A DNA stretch of 64,000 nucleotides from G963666945 sp963666945 (GCA_963666945.2 CAXXRT010000026.1:36138-100137), one strand, 5' to 3'. Positions 53,652 through 63,268 are shown, counted from the stretch's first letter. The notes: generated by a model from the sequence alone, not told the origin. Numbers and translations: made by a program.

Positions 53652-56006
53652 TTAGAAAAACTCTTCATCCTCCTCTTCCTGAGACCCTTCCTTATTTTTC
53701 TTTTTAGGATCCTCATCCTGCGAACAATCCAGCTTATGATCTATGCCATTAGGTTTCTCAAAATCACCCTGTGATACGTTAAGATCAGGATCAGCATAAA
53801 TCTTTTTCATATATAATGCCCATATTGGTAAAGCCATATTAGCACCCTGACCAAGCGTAATTGTCTGGAAATGGATGGCCCTGTCTTCAGCACCAACCCA
53901 AACACCCGAAACAAGATCCGGAGTAACACCCATAAACCAACCATCTGAATGGTTCTGGGTAGTCCCTGTCTTACCACCTATAGGATTATAAAGTCCATAT
54001 TTGAATCTTAATCTTACACCTGTTCCTTCTTTTACAACACCCTCAAGTAGATTAAGCATCAGATAAGCCGTCTTTTCTGTAATAACATCTCTTTTCTGAG
54101 GCCTAAATTCTGTAATAGGATTTCCATACTTATCCTCTATTCTTGTAACAATAGCCGGAGTATTATATACCCCCTTATTGGCATAAGTAGAATAGGCACC
54201 AACCATTTCCTGAACAGAAATTTCAGATGTTCCCAGAAACAAAGAAGGTACAGGATCCATCCTTGATGTAATACCCATTTTCTCAGCCATCTTAACTACG
54301 GCCTTTGGTGTAAACTGTTTAAGCACCCAACCTGAAATATTATTTACAGAATGAGCCAGTCCCCATTTAAGAGTGACCATCTCCCCTTCTCTTTTTGTAT
54401 ATGAGTTCTTAGCAGACCAAGGAGAACCATCAGCCAAAACAAATGTCTGTGGAACATTTGGCACCTTATCACAAGGCCCCAGTCCTTCCTGCATTGCAAG
54501 AGTATAAAGAATAGGCTTTATGGTAGATCCCACCTGACGCTTACCCATTGTTGCCATGTCGTACATGAAATAACGGTAATCAGGTCCTCCCACATAAGCC
54601 TTAACATGTCCGTTTTTAGGATTCATAGAAACAAAGCCAGCCCTGAAAAATCCCTTATAATGGTGTATGGAATCCTTAGGACTCATTATAGTATCTCTTT
54701 CTCCCTTCCATGTAAATATCTTCATTTCCACAGGCTTATCAAAAGAAGCAAAAATCTCTTCATCATTTATACCTGCATTATGCATAACCCTGTAACGGTC
54801 ACTCCTACGCATAGTAAGTTCGATATTCCTTTTTACCTCCTCTTCATCAAGATCATTGGAAAAAGGAGGATGATTCTTCTCATCTTTTTCAGCATCAAAA
54901 GCAGGCTGAAGATCAAGACTCAAATGCTCAACAACTGCCTCTTCAGCATATCTCTGCATTCTTGAATCTATTGTAGTGTATATTTTTAAACCATCCTTGT
55001 AAATATTATATGGGGTTCCATCTGATTTAAAATTCTTGTTACACCATCCATATAAAGGATTATTATTCCATTGCTCAATATCTTCGTAATATCTATGTTT
55101 ATCCCATGAAGGATAATTTTCCAAAACAGGCTTATCTGCCCTAAGCATCATTCTTAGATGTTCCCTGAAATATGTTGCCAGCCCCTCTTTATGGTCTGAA
55201 CGCCTAAAATCAAGACCCAATGGCAGAACCCTTAAAGAATCGAATTCCGATTTTGCTATATATCCATACTTATACATCTGGGAAAGAACAACATTTCTTC
55301 TGTTTAATGTCCTGTCAGGTCTTCTGACAGGATTAAAAAGAGAAGGATTTTTTGCCATACCCACGAGCATAGCCGCCTGTTCAATTCCAAGACTATCTGT
55401 TGTTTTATTAAAATAAATCTGAGAAGCCGATTTTACACCTACTGCAAGGTTAAGAAAATCAAACTTATTAAGATACATTGTAAGAATCTCCTCCTTGGTA
55501 TAACTTCTTTCGAGTTTAACTGCAATAACCCATTCCCTGAACTTCCTTACTATTAATTTTAAAGGATTGCCCATACTCTCTCTGGGAAATAGCATCTTAG
55601 CCAACTGCTGGGTTATAGTACTACCACCACCTGCACCGCTATCCCCTGTAGCAAGACCCTTAAACACCCTTAGAAGTCCCCTTAAGTCAATACCCGAATG
55701 CTCTTTAAATCTAATATCTTCCGTTGCAATTAACGCATTTATCAAATTAGGAGAAAGTTCATCGTAATCAACAAATGTTCTGTTCTGATGATAATATTTA
55801 CCCAATACTAGGCCATCCGCAGAATAAACCTCAGTAGCAAGCTCACTATTAGGATTCTCCAATTCTTCAAATGTCGGCATAAACCCGAACCATCCCTTAG
55901 AAATACCAAAGAAAATAATGAAAACCGCCAAAATCCCCAGAAGAACCAAAGACCAAAAACCTATGATAAATTTTTTAAAATTATTCCCCTCTTTACTATT
56001 CTTCAT
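53652..56006 (-). CDS. Class A penicillin-binding protein (PBP1a-type transglycosylase/transpeptidase)
   Basis: This 784-residue bifunctional enzyme polymerises and cross-links peptidoglycan. It has one N-terminal membrane helix (about 12-34). The GT51 domain carries the catalytic Glu in ATEDIRFKEHSG and the GGSTITQQLAKMLF motif. The transpeptidase domain has the SxxK nucleophile in GSTIKP near residue 494, SVNN, and KTGTT near 678. The C-terminus ends in a charged Lys/Glu/Asp-rich tail with no extra domain. It is a single gene with its own terminator. The gap 56007-56289 upstream shows no gene or RNA I can support. Confidence 0.95.
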   Translation of the reverse strand: MKNSKEGNNFKKFIIGFWSLVLLGILAVFIIFFGISKGWFGFMPTFEELENPNSELATEVYSADGLVLGKYYHQNRTFVDYDELSPNLINALIATEDIRFKEHSGIDLRGLLRVFKGLATGDSGAGGGSTITQQLAKMLFPRESMGNPLKLIVRKFREWVIAVKLERSYTKEEILTMYLNKFDFLNLAVGVKSASQIYFNKTTDSLGIEQAAMLVGMAKNPSLFNPVRRPDRTLNRRNVVLSQMYKYGYIAKSEFDSLRVLPLGLDFRRSDHKEGLATYFREHLRMMLRADKPVLENYPSWDKHRYYEDIEQWNNNPLYGWCNKNFKSDGTPYNIYKDGLKIYTTIDSRMQRYAEEAVVEHLSLDLQPAFDAEKDEKNHPPFSNDLDEEEVKRNIELTMRRSDRYRVMHNAGINDEEIFASFDKPVEMKIFTWKGERDTIMSPKDSIHHYKGFFRAGFVSMNPKNGHVKAYVGGPDYRYFMYDMATMGKRQVGSTIKPILYTLAMQEGLGPCDKVPNVPQTFVLADGSPWSAKNSYTKREGEMVTLKWGLAHSVNNISGWVLKQFTPKAVVKMAEKMGITSRMDPVPSLFLGTSEISVQEMVGAYSTYANKGVYNTPAIVTRIEDKYGNPITEFRPQKRDVITEKTAYLMLNLLEGVVKEGTGVRLRFKYGLYNPIGGKTGTTQNHSDGWFMGVTPDLVSGVWVGAEDRAIHFQTITLGQGANMALPIWALYMKKIYADPDLNVSQGDFEKPNGIDHKLDCSQDEDPKKKNKEGSQEEEDEEFF

Positions 56007-56289
56007 ACTTATATTTACTTTTCATTTTCATATAAAACCTCTACACTACTCATAAACTTCTTTTAATCATTGCCTAAGGCAAACTAATTGTTTAAAAAAT
56101 CCATGATCCTTTCAAAGCATAAAAATAGCAAAATTTATTAGAAGAATAAAAAGCTTAAAGCCTAATTAAAAAACAGCACATAATATACTCTAACAAGAAA
56201 TTATACCAACAACACATAATCATAGCAATAGTCTTACACTCTTTTAATACCAGATTTTACTCTTCTGTATTAAACAAAGCTGCATTTCT

Positions 56290-56985
56290 TTATTTTGATT
56301 TTTCCCTACATTTAACTATCTCATTAAAAAAATCAATTAATACCTCTTCCTTACATTTAGACGATTCAAAACCATTTTCAGATCCGCTTGCTGTCTTGCT
56401 AGTGAATTCTTTTTTGTTATATATGTTTTGTATTACTTCTAATTTATCACCTTGTAAATATCCATAATATAATCCACCAGGCAATTCTAATGCAAAGATA
56501 TTCTTACCTGAGGCCGCTTTCTTTGCATACTGAATGTTTGATAAAAATTCTCCAACCCTGCTCGTATCTGCACATATACAGATATATGGGAACTTTGGTA
56601 TTTTAGGCTCATATGTAACATTGCAATATATTAACGGTTTTTTATCATGGAATCCAATTAATTGAAAACGTTTATCATCTAATACTAGTTTATCCTTAAT
56701 GTTATTTAAAGATTTTATTTCACATTCAATTTTATAGTAAGGGATAAATTCTTTCCACTCTATTTCAAAAAAACTTAATGAATCCAACCCATAAGATTTA
56801 TAAAACTCATTTTTATAAAATGAATCTATAAATCTTTTTACATAGTTTTTTATTTCAAAATCGGTAATTAACTTTTCCGACCCTAGCAATGACAAACTAT
56901 TGTCCTTTTTTGAGTCTTTTATTTCTGGATTACTATTACAGCAACATAATATAAAAACAACAAATAGTAAATATATCTTTTTCAT
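56290..56985 (-). CDS. Orphan lipoprotein of unknown function
   Basis: The 231-residue product has a lipoprotein signal with a cysteine run (FILCCCN, Cys14-16), so it should be anchored in a membrane. The body is lysine-, isoleucine- and asparagine-rich and beta-prone, with FYKSYGLDSLSFFEIEWKEF and FPYICICADTSRVGEFL as its most distinctive segments. I recognise no family. The coding sequence is more AT-rich than its neighbours, which may mean recent acquisition or weak constraint. It is a single gene between the penicillin-binding protein and the efflux operon, with a close-to-consensus promoter directly upstream. Confidence 0.72.
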   Translation of the reverse strand: MKKIYLLFVVFILCCCNSNPEIKDSKKDNSLSLLGSEKLITDFEIKNYVKRFIDSFYKNEFYKSYGLDSLSFFEIEWKEFIPYYKIECEIKSLNNIKDKLVLDDKRFQLIGFHDKKPLIYCNVTYEPKIPKFPYICICADTSRVGEFLSNIQYAKKAASGKNIFALELPGGLYYGYLQGDKLEVIQNIYNKKEFTSKTASGSENGFESSKCKEEVLIDFFNEIVKCREKSK

Positions 56986-57007
56986 TCTTTGTTAATATTA
57001 TTATAAA

Positions 57008-57038
57008 CAAAGATATCAATTTATTAAATAATAAACAA
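57008..57038 (-). promoter_or_regulatory. Near-consensus promoter for the orphan lipoprotein gene
   Basis: On the minus strand TATCTTTG (57008-57015) fits TAnnTTTG and TTG (57036-57038) is exactly 20 bases upstream. The box is 22 bp before the start codon at 56985, so the leader would be short. Confidence 0.62.
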
Positions 57039-57058
57039 CAATATATTTTAATTTATGA

Positions 57059-58228
57059 TTATTTTATCACCTTCTTATAAGCACAACAAGCCAGAAAGAA
57101 ATATATTATCATTTGCACCAAAATCGCAAAAAATTCAAAGCTTATACTTTCAAAACCAACACCCATAACCCTAAGTCTCAAGAAAGCAGGAATACCATAT
57201 TCTGTCGGAAACAATGAAGAAAACCATTGTAAAACCTCAGGAATTGAATCTTTAGGCCATGACAGTCCTGATAAAAAGAGCAGTATGGGAGACAAAAACA
57301 CCAAAAACATCAAAGAATGTACCCTGCTTCTAAATAACGTAGAAATTGCCAGTCCCATAAAGGATACCGCAAAAAGAAAGGGAACTAAAAGTAGCAGTTC
57401 ACTAACAAAACCACCCCTGAAAGGAAATCCGAACATATGGTTTATCACAACTAGACTAAGCATGAAGTTAAACACATACACCATGACATAAGCCAGTGAT
57501 TTTCCCAAAACAAGAGAAGAAATCCCGCCCCTGGTATTACAAAATACCCTGTAAAACCTAAAGGAATTATTTTCCCTTCTTGTGCCGCCCAACAGACCTA
57601 TTCCAATTAAAAGCGTCTGCTGAAGTATAAGAAATATCATCCCGGGCATGACAAAACTACCGTACCCTCCTCCAGGATTATACTCTTCAAAAATATCAAC
57701 CTTAATGGGAAATACAGAAGTAGTGGCCTGATTAATATTATCCCCCTTAGCCAATAACTTTTTTACTTCAATTCCTGCAGCAAGAGTATTTGAAGAACTC
57801 AAAAGGGCCTTCTGCGCCAATTTATAATACATAAAATAAGCACCATCGCAATAAAGACTTACAGGTGAAGACTCTGACTTAAGAATCTTCTTTTCAAAGT
57901 CCTTAGGTATCCTGACAATAGCATTGACTTCACCTCTGTTAAACATCTCCTTAGCTTCCTGTAATGATGCAGCACTTCTTTCAATGCTCAACTCGGGAGT
58001 CTCATCGGCCATTTTTATAAGGCTACGGCTGGTAGAAGTATTATCAAAATCAACCACACAAACCGGAAGATCAAAAACATTCTCATTACTATAGGCAAAA
58101 GAATAAATAACCGGATAGGCAAAATTTGCAATAACAAACAGTAATATTGCACCCCCATCCCTGAATATGGTTCTTAATTCATTAAAAAAAACTCTTCCTA
58201 TTGTATTAATATACCCGATAAACTTCAT
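57059..58228 (-). CDS. ABC-2 type efflux permease (second of pair)
   Basis: The 389-residue inner-membrane protein has one N-terminal helix, a periplasmic domain of ~140 residues (from DLPVCVVDFDNTSTSRSL) and five C-terminal helices, the layout of YhhJ/YbhR-type ABC-2 permeases. PGMIFLILQQTLLIGIGLLGG and the ELLLLVPFLFAVSFMGLAIS stretch are typical. It follows a similar permease by 22 bp, and the two probably form a heterodimer. No ATP-binding subunit is encoded in the operon. It is the last gene of the tetR-led operon. Confidence 0.87.
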   Translation of the reverse strand: MKFIGYINTIGRVFFNELRTIFRDGGAILLFVIANFAYPVIYSFAYSNENVFDLPVCVVDFDNTSTSRSLIKMADETPELSIERSAASLQEAKEMFNRGEVNAIVRIPKDFEKKILKSESSPVSLYCDGAYFMYYKLAQKALLSSSNTLAAGIEVKKLLAKGDNINQATTSVFPIKVDIFEEYNPGGGYGSFVMPGMIFLILQQTLLIGIGLLGGTRRENNSFRFYRVFCNTRGGISSLVLGKSLAYVMVYVFNFMLSLVVINHMFGFPFRGGFVSELLLLVPFLFAVSFMGLAISTLFRSRVHSLMFLVFLSPILLFLSGLSWPKDSIPEVLQWFSSLFPTEYGIPAFLRLRVMGVGFESISFEFFAILVQMIIYFFLACCAYKKVIK

Positions 58229-58250
58229 CTTAATAATATTTTATACCCAC

Positions 58251-59420
58251 TTATTTTTTATACCAATATTTTTCTTCAGTTATAATATGCTTAATCCTTG
58301 GTGCCAGCAATATGGCAAGACTCACAAATAATAACAAGGGGAAAAGATTATATAAAGAAATATATGTCTCAACCGACTTTAAAGTCTGTGAAATAAACAT
58401 TTCCAGCCAATATGTATATGGAAAAAACCATGAAAACACCTTAGCCGCAGCAGGCATTCCTAATGCAGGAAAGGTCAACCCTGAAAAAGAAAGAGCCATC
58501 ATTGTATAAGCAGCCCCCAAGGAAAGACTCAACCTCATATTGTATGTGATACTTATAAGAACCACTGCCATTGCCTGATATGCCATCACAAGGGCAATCT
58601 CAGATACAATAACTACACCAAGGCTACCATTTATAGGTACTGACAGAAACCTAAACATCAACAGGTTAAGTATAAAAGCCTGAATGCTAAAAATAAGAGT
58701 GTATGGCAATAACTTACCCATAATAACAGGTAAAACCTTTCCTCTGGTAAACCTTAAAAGTTCAACACAACTACCTGTTCTGATCTCCTTTCCCAAGGCA
58801 TATATATTTGTCAGCATAGTAAAAGCAATAAGCATAACAGCCAGCAGAGCAATCCCAACAAAGTACATATACGATGTATAGGGATTATGCAAAAGATGAA
58901 CATCAATAGGTATGGGCATTACCGAAGACATTATCTTATCGGCATGAAACGACTTCTTGGTCCTTACACTTATCTTCACTCCCGCATTTATTGTTGCAAG
59001 TGTCTGATAGATACCTTTTTTAAGCATACCCCCCTTAACTATATTGGTATTATTAATAAACACCGGCAACTGGGGACTATCTCCCCTGACAACATCCCTT
59101 TCGAGATTTTCCTGTAAAAAGATTATAGCCTCGGCCTTCCCTTCTTCCATTAATTTTTGAGCATCATAAATATTATCCAACTCTACCACTTTAGCGATAG
59201 AAGTAGCATCGATATAACTGCTGATCTTGTGACTTAATGAAGAATTATCATCATCGACCACGGCCACCGGAATATCTTCCGGTACCCCTTTAATAAAAAT
59301 AAGAGATATCAAAAGAAAGGAAAACAAAGGACCTATAATACTTCCAAAAAGTAATGACTTACTGCCTTTTATCCTCCTTAGTTCTCTAACAAATATTTTA
59401 TCGAAACCAGATATCAACAT
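58251..59420 (-). CDS. ABC-2 type efflux permease (first of pair)
   Basis: This 389-residue permease has the same topology as its neighbour. An N-terminal helix (SLLFGSIIGPLFSFLLISLIF) is followed by a periplasmic domain beginning PEDIPVAVVDDDNSSLSHKI and a C-terminal membrane bundle. Equal length and shared domain order suggest the pair arose by duplication. Its start lies 4 bp after the stop of the HlyD-like gene, implying coupled translation. In E. coli YbhGFSR-type systems such a pair works with an ATPase and a fusion protein; here the ATPase is absent from the operon. Confidence 0.87.
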   Translation of the reverse strand: MLISGFDKIFVRELRRIKGSKSLLFGSIIGPLFSFLLISLIFIKGVPEDIPVAVVDDDNSSLSHKISSYIDATSIAKVVELDNIYDAQKLMEEGKAEAIIFLQENLERDVVRGDSPQLPVFINNTNIVKGGMLKKGIYQTLATINAGVKISVRTKKSFHADKIMSSVMPIPIDVHLLHNPYTSYMYFVGIALLAVMLIAFTMLTNIYALGKEIRTGSCVELLRFTRGKVLPVIMGKLLPYTLIFSIQAFILNLLMFRFLSVPINGSLGVVIVSEIALVMAYQAMAVVLISITYNMRLSLSLGAAYTMMALSFSGLTFPALGMPAAAKVFSWFFPYTYWLEMFISQTLKSVETYISLYNLFPLLLFVSLAILLAPRIKHIITEEKYWYKK

Positions 59421-59424
59421 AGCC

Positions 59425-60399
59425 TTAAATAGTTGTTATTGCAGACATACCAGGACGTAGCCCCTCAACCTTATCAACCGGTATTGCATGTATCTCAAAC
59501 GTTCTTATATCGAAATCACCTGAAGTCTTAGTAGCCTTCCATGTGGCAAAATCACCAAGAGGGTTTATATAACTAACCCTAAGCTTAATCTTTTTATTAC
59601 CAATTCCAGGAATCTCAACCATAAACTCGGCTCCCTTTTTAAACGTATCAAGATATGTCTCCTTGATATTAAAGCTAAACCATATATCGTTTAAATCAAT
59701 AATAGTCACAACAGGATAACCATTGGGAACTAATTCGCCTTGCTCTGCAATAATATTTGATACCTCACCATTAATTGGAGATTTAATGCTGATCTCATCC
59801 TTATATATCTCCACCTCTTCAACCACGGCATCAGCCCTTTTCACAAGAGCACCCGCAGCATTTTTATCCTCGTCCCTTGCTCCATTGACAGCCTTCTGCC
59901 AGATAGATTTTGCGGCCTCTTCTGTCTTAACAGCAGCAATCATCTTAGTCTCAACCTCATCCTTCTTCTGTTCCGGAACAACACCCTCTTTAAAAAGATT
60001 ATTTACTCTTGCAAAAGTCTTCTTAGCAAAGTCAGCCGCAGCCTTAGCCTTTAGGTAAGTATTATAGGCAGCCTTTATATCCTCCCTTCTTGCTCCATTA
60101 TCAGCCTTTACTTTCTGAGCCTGGGCAGCCTCACGGGCAGCCATAGCCTGATTCATCTTAGCATCTATCTCCGGCGAATTAATGACAAATAAAAGATCTC
60201 CCTTCTTCACATCATCACCCTTCTTAATAGCAAGAGAATCTACCCTTCCTACAAGTTTAGAAGCAACCTTTATCTGAGTAGCCTCGGCAATACCCTGAAG
60301 TTCCACTTTGTTTGGCTTAAGAATAATAATCACCGCATATATAATCACCGCAGTAAAAATCACTATCAGAATTCCGGCTAAAGTATTTTTATTTTTCAT
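59425..60399 (-). CDS. HlyD-family membrane fusion protein
   Basis: The 324-residue protein bridges the inner-membrane permeases and the outer-membrane channel. It has a single N-terminal membrane helix (GILIVIFTAVIIYAVIII), a lipoyl-like segment (VASKLVGRVDSLAIKKGDDVKKGD) and an alanine-rich coiled-coil hairpin at residues ~75-190. A second lipoyl half (SPINGEVSNIIAEQGELV) and a beta-barrel end (GLRPGMSAITTI) follow. It most resembles YbhG/EmrA-like adaptors. It lies 58 bp after the TolC-like gene in the same operon. Confidence 0.92.
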   Translation of the reverse strand: MKNKNTLAGILIVIFTAVIIYAVIIILKPNKVELQGIAEATQIKVASKLVGRVDSLAIKKGDDVKKGDLLFVINSPEIDAKMNQAMAAREAAQAQKVKADNGARREDIKAAYNTYLKAKAAADFAKKTFARVNNLFKEGVVPEQKKDEVETKMIAAVKTEEAAKSIWQKAVNGARDEDKNAAGALVKRADAVVEEVEIYKDEISIKSPINGEVSNIIAEQGELVPNGYPVVTIIDLNDIWFSFNIKETYLDTFKKGAEFMVEIPGIGNKKIKLRVSYINPLGDFATWKATKTSGDFDIRTFEIHAIPVDKVEGLRPGMSAITTI

Positions 60400-60457
60400 A
60401 TGTTAATATTTTATATCTTTGGTTTTAATATTTTCAAAAACTTATAACATTCTAACT

Positions 60458-61990
60458 CTATTCAACTGAAGATTTCTGAACATTTACAAAATCAGAGGCC
60501 ATACCGCACAAATCGTATAAATGTGATAGATTCACATCAAAATCGTATAGCACTTTCAACCGGTCAATCTTAACCTTAGTCACTGCCAGTCTTGCATCAA
60601 CAAGTTCAGTTGAAGTAGCCATACCCTCCTTAAAAGATTTCTCTCTAACACTAAGGTATTCCTGAGCAAACTCCATAGAAGCCTTCAGTTCATCAAGCTG
60701 TTCAAGACACATCTGAAGATTCTGGTAAATCTTAGTCACCCCGGTTATAATATCAGCCTTATACTTATTTTTTACCTCCTCCACTCTCTGCACAGTATAT
60801 TTAGCAGCCTTAGTCTTATTTAAAGCCCTTCTACCACTAAATATATTCCACTTAAGTCCAACACCTGCCATATACTCCGGCATGTAAGGAGATAAGTCCC
60901 TATTGGCTATATCGTACATACCAATAGCGGCAACAGTTGGAAGTAATTCCGATCTCTCAACCTTATATTTTTGCTCTGCAAGCTTCTTTTTAGTATCCAC
61001 CTGTTTTAAAATAATACTCGATTCAGATACCTTAGCAATATAGTAATCTAAAGATTTCAATTCCCTTACATAAAACAATTCAGAAACAGGAACAATCTCC
61101 TTTTCCTCCTGGAGTCCCAATGAATTCTTCAATGCCTCATTGACAATTGCAACCTGTCGTCCCGACTTCATAAGCTCTCGCTGAGCCTGATCAAAAAATA
61201 CTTTAGCATGCAAATACTGAACCTTTGCAATCATTCCACCTTTGTACAGTCTCTCAGCATCATTAAGATGATTCTTCATTGCATCAAAAACCTCTTTCCT
61301 TACTTTTTCAACCTGAAAAGAAAGACAAAGTCCATAATATCTTTCAACCATTTCGTTTATATGGGTAGAATATGACTGCTGAGATTGTAATTCAGACTCT
61401 TCACATTTAAGACTTGCTGCCCTATTTGCAGCCCTTATTTTACCACCTACATAAATAGGCCATGATATATTAGCACTAAGTGTTGCAAACTGTTTTTCCT
61501 GTATCATCTTATCCCATTCGCCTGCCATAACCTTGTCTTTCCCTTCCAGCATCATTCCCCTTATGGCCTGAGTAGACTGTTCAGGATTTAAAATCATAGG
61601 ATTCCCGGTCGAAGGATCAATAACAGGTAATCCTGTTGAAGGATTAATCATAGTCACTCCCGAAAAATTACCAAATTTCCCTAAGGCATCATAAAGAGGA
61701 GCAATAGCATCCCTTACGGGTGAAAGATCAAGATGCAAATCCTCCGACATATATACATAATTGGCACTCAATCCAATCGTTGGGAGATATAAACCCGAAG
61801 CGACTTTTTTCTCCTGCTTCTTTTCCTGTTCCAACAATCTGTCCTGCTTAAAACGAGGATTATTTTCCAGACTAATCTTTAAAGCCTCCTCAAAACTCAG
61901 CATAATCTTTTTCTCCTGAGAAAATGCACTGTTTTGAAAAACGCAAAAAGATAAAATAAAACTTAAAACAATAATACTAACTAGTCTCAT
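60458..61990 (-). CDS. TolC-family outer-membrane efflux protein
   Basis: This 510-residue protein forms the outer-membrane and periplasmic tunnel of the efflux system. A signal peptide (ending near QNSAFSQ) precedes the typical start of the family (SFEEALKISLENNPRFKQ). Two long helical repeats follow, with VGLKWNIFSGRRALNKTKAA as the internal repeat marker. Residues ~105-150 contain a Pro/Asn/Gly-rich insert (NPSTGLPVIDPSTGNPMILNP, shortened here) with a near-repeat, probably a loop. It lies 43 bp after tetR and 58 bp before hlyD. Confidence 0.92.
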   Translation of the reverse strand: MRLVSIIVLSFILSFCVFQNSAFSQEKKIMLSFEEALKISLENNPRFKQDRLLEQEKKQEKKVASGLYLPTIGLSANYVYMSEDLHLDLSPVRDAIAPLYDALGKFGNFSGVTMINPSTGLPVIDPSTGNPMILNPEQSTQAIRGMMLEGKDKVMAGEWDKMIQEKQFATLSANISWPIYVGGKIRAANRAASLKCEESELQSQQSYSTHINEMVERYYGLCLSFQVEKVRKEVFDAMKNHLNDAERLYKGGMIAKVQYLHAKVFFDQAQRELMKSGRQVAIVNEALKNSLGLQEEKEIVPVSELFYVRELKSLDYYIAKVSESSIILKQVDTKKKLAEQKYKVERSELLPTVAAIGMYDIANRDLSPYMPEYMAGVGLKWNIFSGRRALNKTKAAKYTVQRVEEVKNKYKADIITGVTKIYQNLQMCLEQLDELKASMEFAQEYLSVREKSFKEGMATSTELVDARLAVTKVKIDRLKVLYDFDVNLSHLYDLCGMASDFVNVQKSSVE

Positions 61991-62033
61991 CTCTATATTT
62001 TATATTATACCTATTTCTTTAATTCCATTAACT

Positions 62034-62624
62034 TTAGGCTCTAGGACTAACAGCATTCAGACAAAAGCTGATTAACGACTCCCTGTCCTCCAGACCAAAT
62101 CCCTCATTACCAAAAAAATTCTTTAGCTTAAGATTAATATACTGTATAGGGTAAATTATCATCATTGTAAAAAAATGATCAACTCTGATATCTTTATCAA
62201 CCACACCTTGCTTTCTACCCATTTCAACAATCCTCAAACATATATCCATCATAAAATCATTCATCTCATCACTAATTCTGAAATTGTATGAGTTCATTAG
62301 CACATATAAGAACTTTATCTGAAAAGGATTATCCTTACCCATATCACAAATCCCATTAAGCAATCTATCCAGAATCAACTCGCTTTTCTCAAGTATATCA
62401 ATATAGCCAAGGATACTTACACCAACCTCCTTAATTCGGGTATTTAACAAGTAATCCACCAATTCCTTCTTTCCCGAATAATGACGGTACAGATATCCCT
62501 CAGACACCCCTGCCATCTTGGCAATAGAAGAAATAGAAGCGCCTCCGTAGCCATTCTCAACAATAAGTTGCATAGCTGCCTCATATACACGCTCTAACTT
62601 TGTCTCATCTATTGGTTTTGCCAT
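62034..62624 (-). CDS. TetR-family repressor of the efflux operon
   Basis: The protein has a TetR-type helix-turn-helix at its N-terminus (ASISSIAKMAGVSEGYLYRHY), followed by an all-helical ligand-binding domain. The ATG at 62624 (MAKPIDETKLERV) is preferred over the upstream one at 62693. It gives the usual ~196-residue length, and the longer form would start upstream of the -7 box and operator at 62637-62669. It is the first gene of the operon, so it should repress itself together with the pump. The inducer is unknown. Confidence 0.92.
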   Translation of the reverse strand: MAKPIDETKLERVYEAAMQLIVENGYGGASISSIAKMAGVSEGYLYRHYSGKKELVDYLLNTRIKEVGVSILGYIDILEKSELILDRLLNGICDMGKDNPFQIKFLYVLMNSYNFRISDEMNDFMMDICLRIVEMGRKQGVVDKDIRVDHFFTMMIIYPIQYINLKLKNFFGNEGFGLEDRESLISFCLNAVSPRA

Positions 62625-62636
62625 ATCTTTGATTTT

Positions 62637-62654
62637 AATGAATGAGTATTCATT
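62637..62654. promoter_or_regulatory. TetR-type operator
   Basis: AATGAAT (62637-62643) and ATTCATT (62648-62654) form a perfect inverted repeat with a 4-base spacer. It lies between the -7 box and the tetR start codon, where a bound repressor would block transcription. Confidence 0.68.
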
Positions 62655-62661
62655 TATGATG

Positions 62662-62669
62662 CAAATGTA
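62662..62669 (-). promoter_or_regulatory. -7 box of the efflux operon
   Basis: On the minus strand TACATTTG fits TAnnTTTG and lies 38 bp before the tetR start at 62624, immediately upstream of the inverted-repeat operator. Confidence 0.55.
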
Positions 62670-62717
62670 ATAAAAGAAATGAAACCTGTACACAGTATGG
62701 ATAAAAATTTATAATCA

Positions 62718-62760
62718 CATAAAAAGACAAGGATTACCCATGTAAAACAGGTAATCCTTG
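62718..62760 (-). terminator. Intrinsic terminator after the second SusCD-type operon
   Basis: CAAGGATTACC (62728-62738) pairs perfectly with GGTAATCCTTG (62750-62760). On the minus strand it is followed by TCTTTTTAT. It lies 54 bp after the stop of the gene at 62814 and insulates the efflux operon. Confidence 0.8.
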
Positions 62761-62813
62761 AAAATAAAGCAAATCACAAAATATTAGGAAATTTCTAATA
62801 AACTGACATAGTA

Positions 62814-63257
62814 TTACTTTTCCTTAACAACTACAGTAAATATATCATTTAAATCATTTTCATATCCTTCATTACTTATATTAAGGCTTATAATATATTC
62901 ACCTAAAGGAATATTATTATTAAAAGGAATCACAACAGCACCGTTGCCTCTTAATGTAACTTCTTGCATAAAAATTTCAACATTACCTCCGTTAGGACTT
63001 TTTACCTCTTTTAGTTTAATAAACATAGGAGCTGTCCCCTTATAGCCCTGCAATGGAGGTGAAACCCAGTCTGCCTTGTACTTGTTCCTTTTATAATCGC
63101 TATCCCATGGATTTATTGTATCAGTCAAGGTTTTTCTGACTTCAAAAACATCAGGACTGTATGTTGCTTCCCCTGTCTCAAGAAAACCAACTGTTATATC
63201 GTGGCATGACGAAAAGATCATTCCACTCATAAATATCATAAAAATAAATTTTTTCAT
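62814..63257 (-). CDS. Small lipoprotein of the second SusD-type locus, unknown family
   Basis: The 147-residue product has a lipobox (GMIFSSC, Cys18) and a beta-rich body with ATYSPDVFEVRKTL and NNIPLGEYIISLNISNEGYEND. I do not recognise the family with confidence; small lipoproteins of this kind often close SusC-SusD operons. It follows the FAS1-like lipoprotein gene by 11 bp and ends at a strong terminator, so it is the last gene of that operon. A role in surface ligand binding is inferred from position only. Confidence 0.65.
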   Translation of the reverse strand: MKKFIFMIFMSGMIFSSCHDITVGFLETGEATYSPDVFEVRKTLTDTINPWDSDYKRNKYKADWVSPPLQGYKGTAPMFIKLKEVKSPNGGNVEIFMQEVTLRGNGAVVIPFNNNIPLGEYIISLNISNEGYENDLNDIFTVVVKEK

Positions 63258-63268
63258 ATTCTTTTCTC

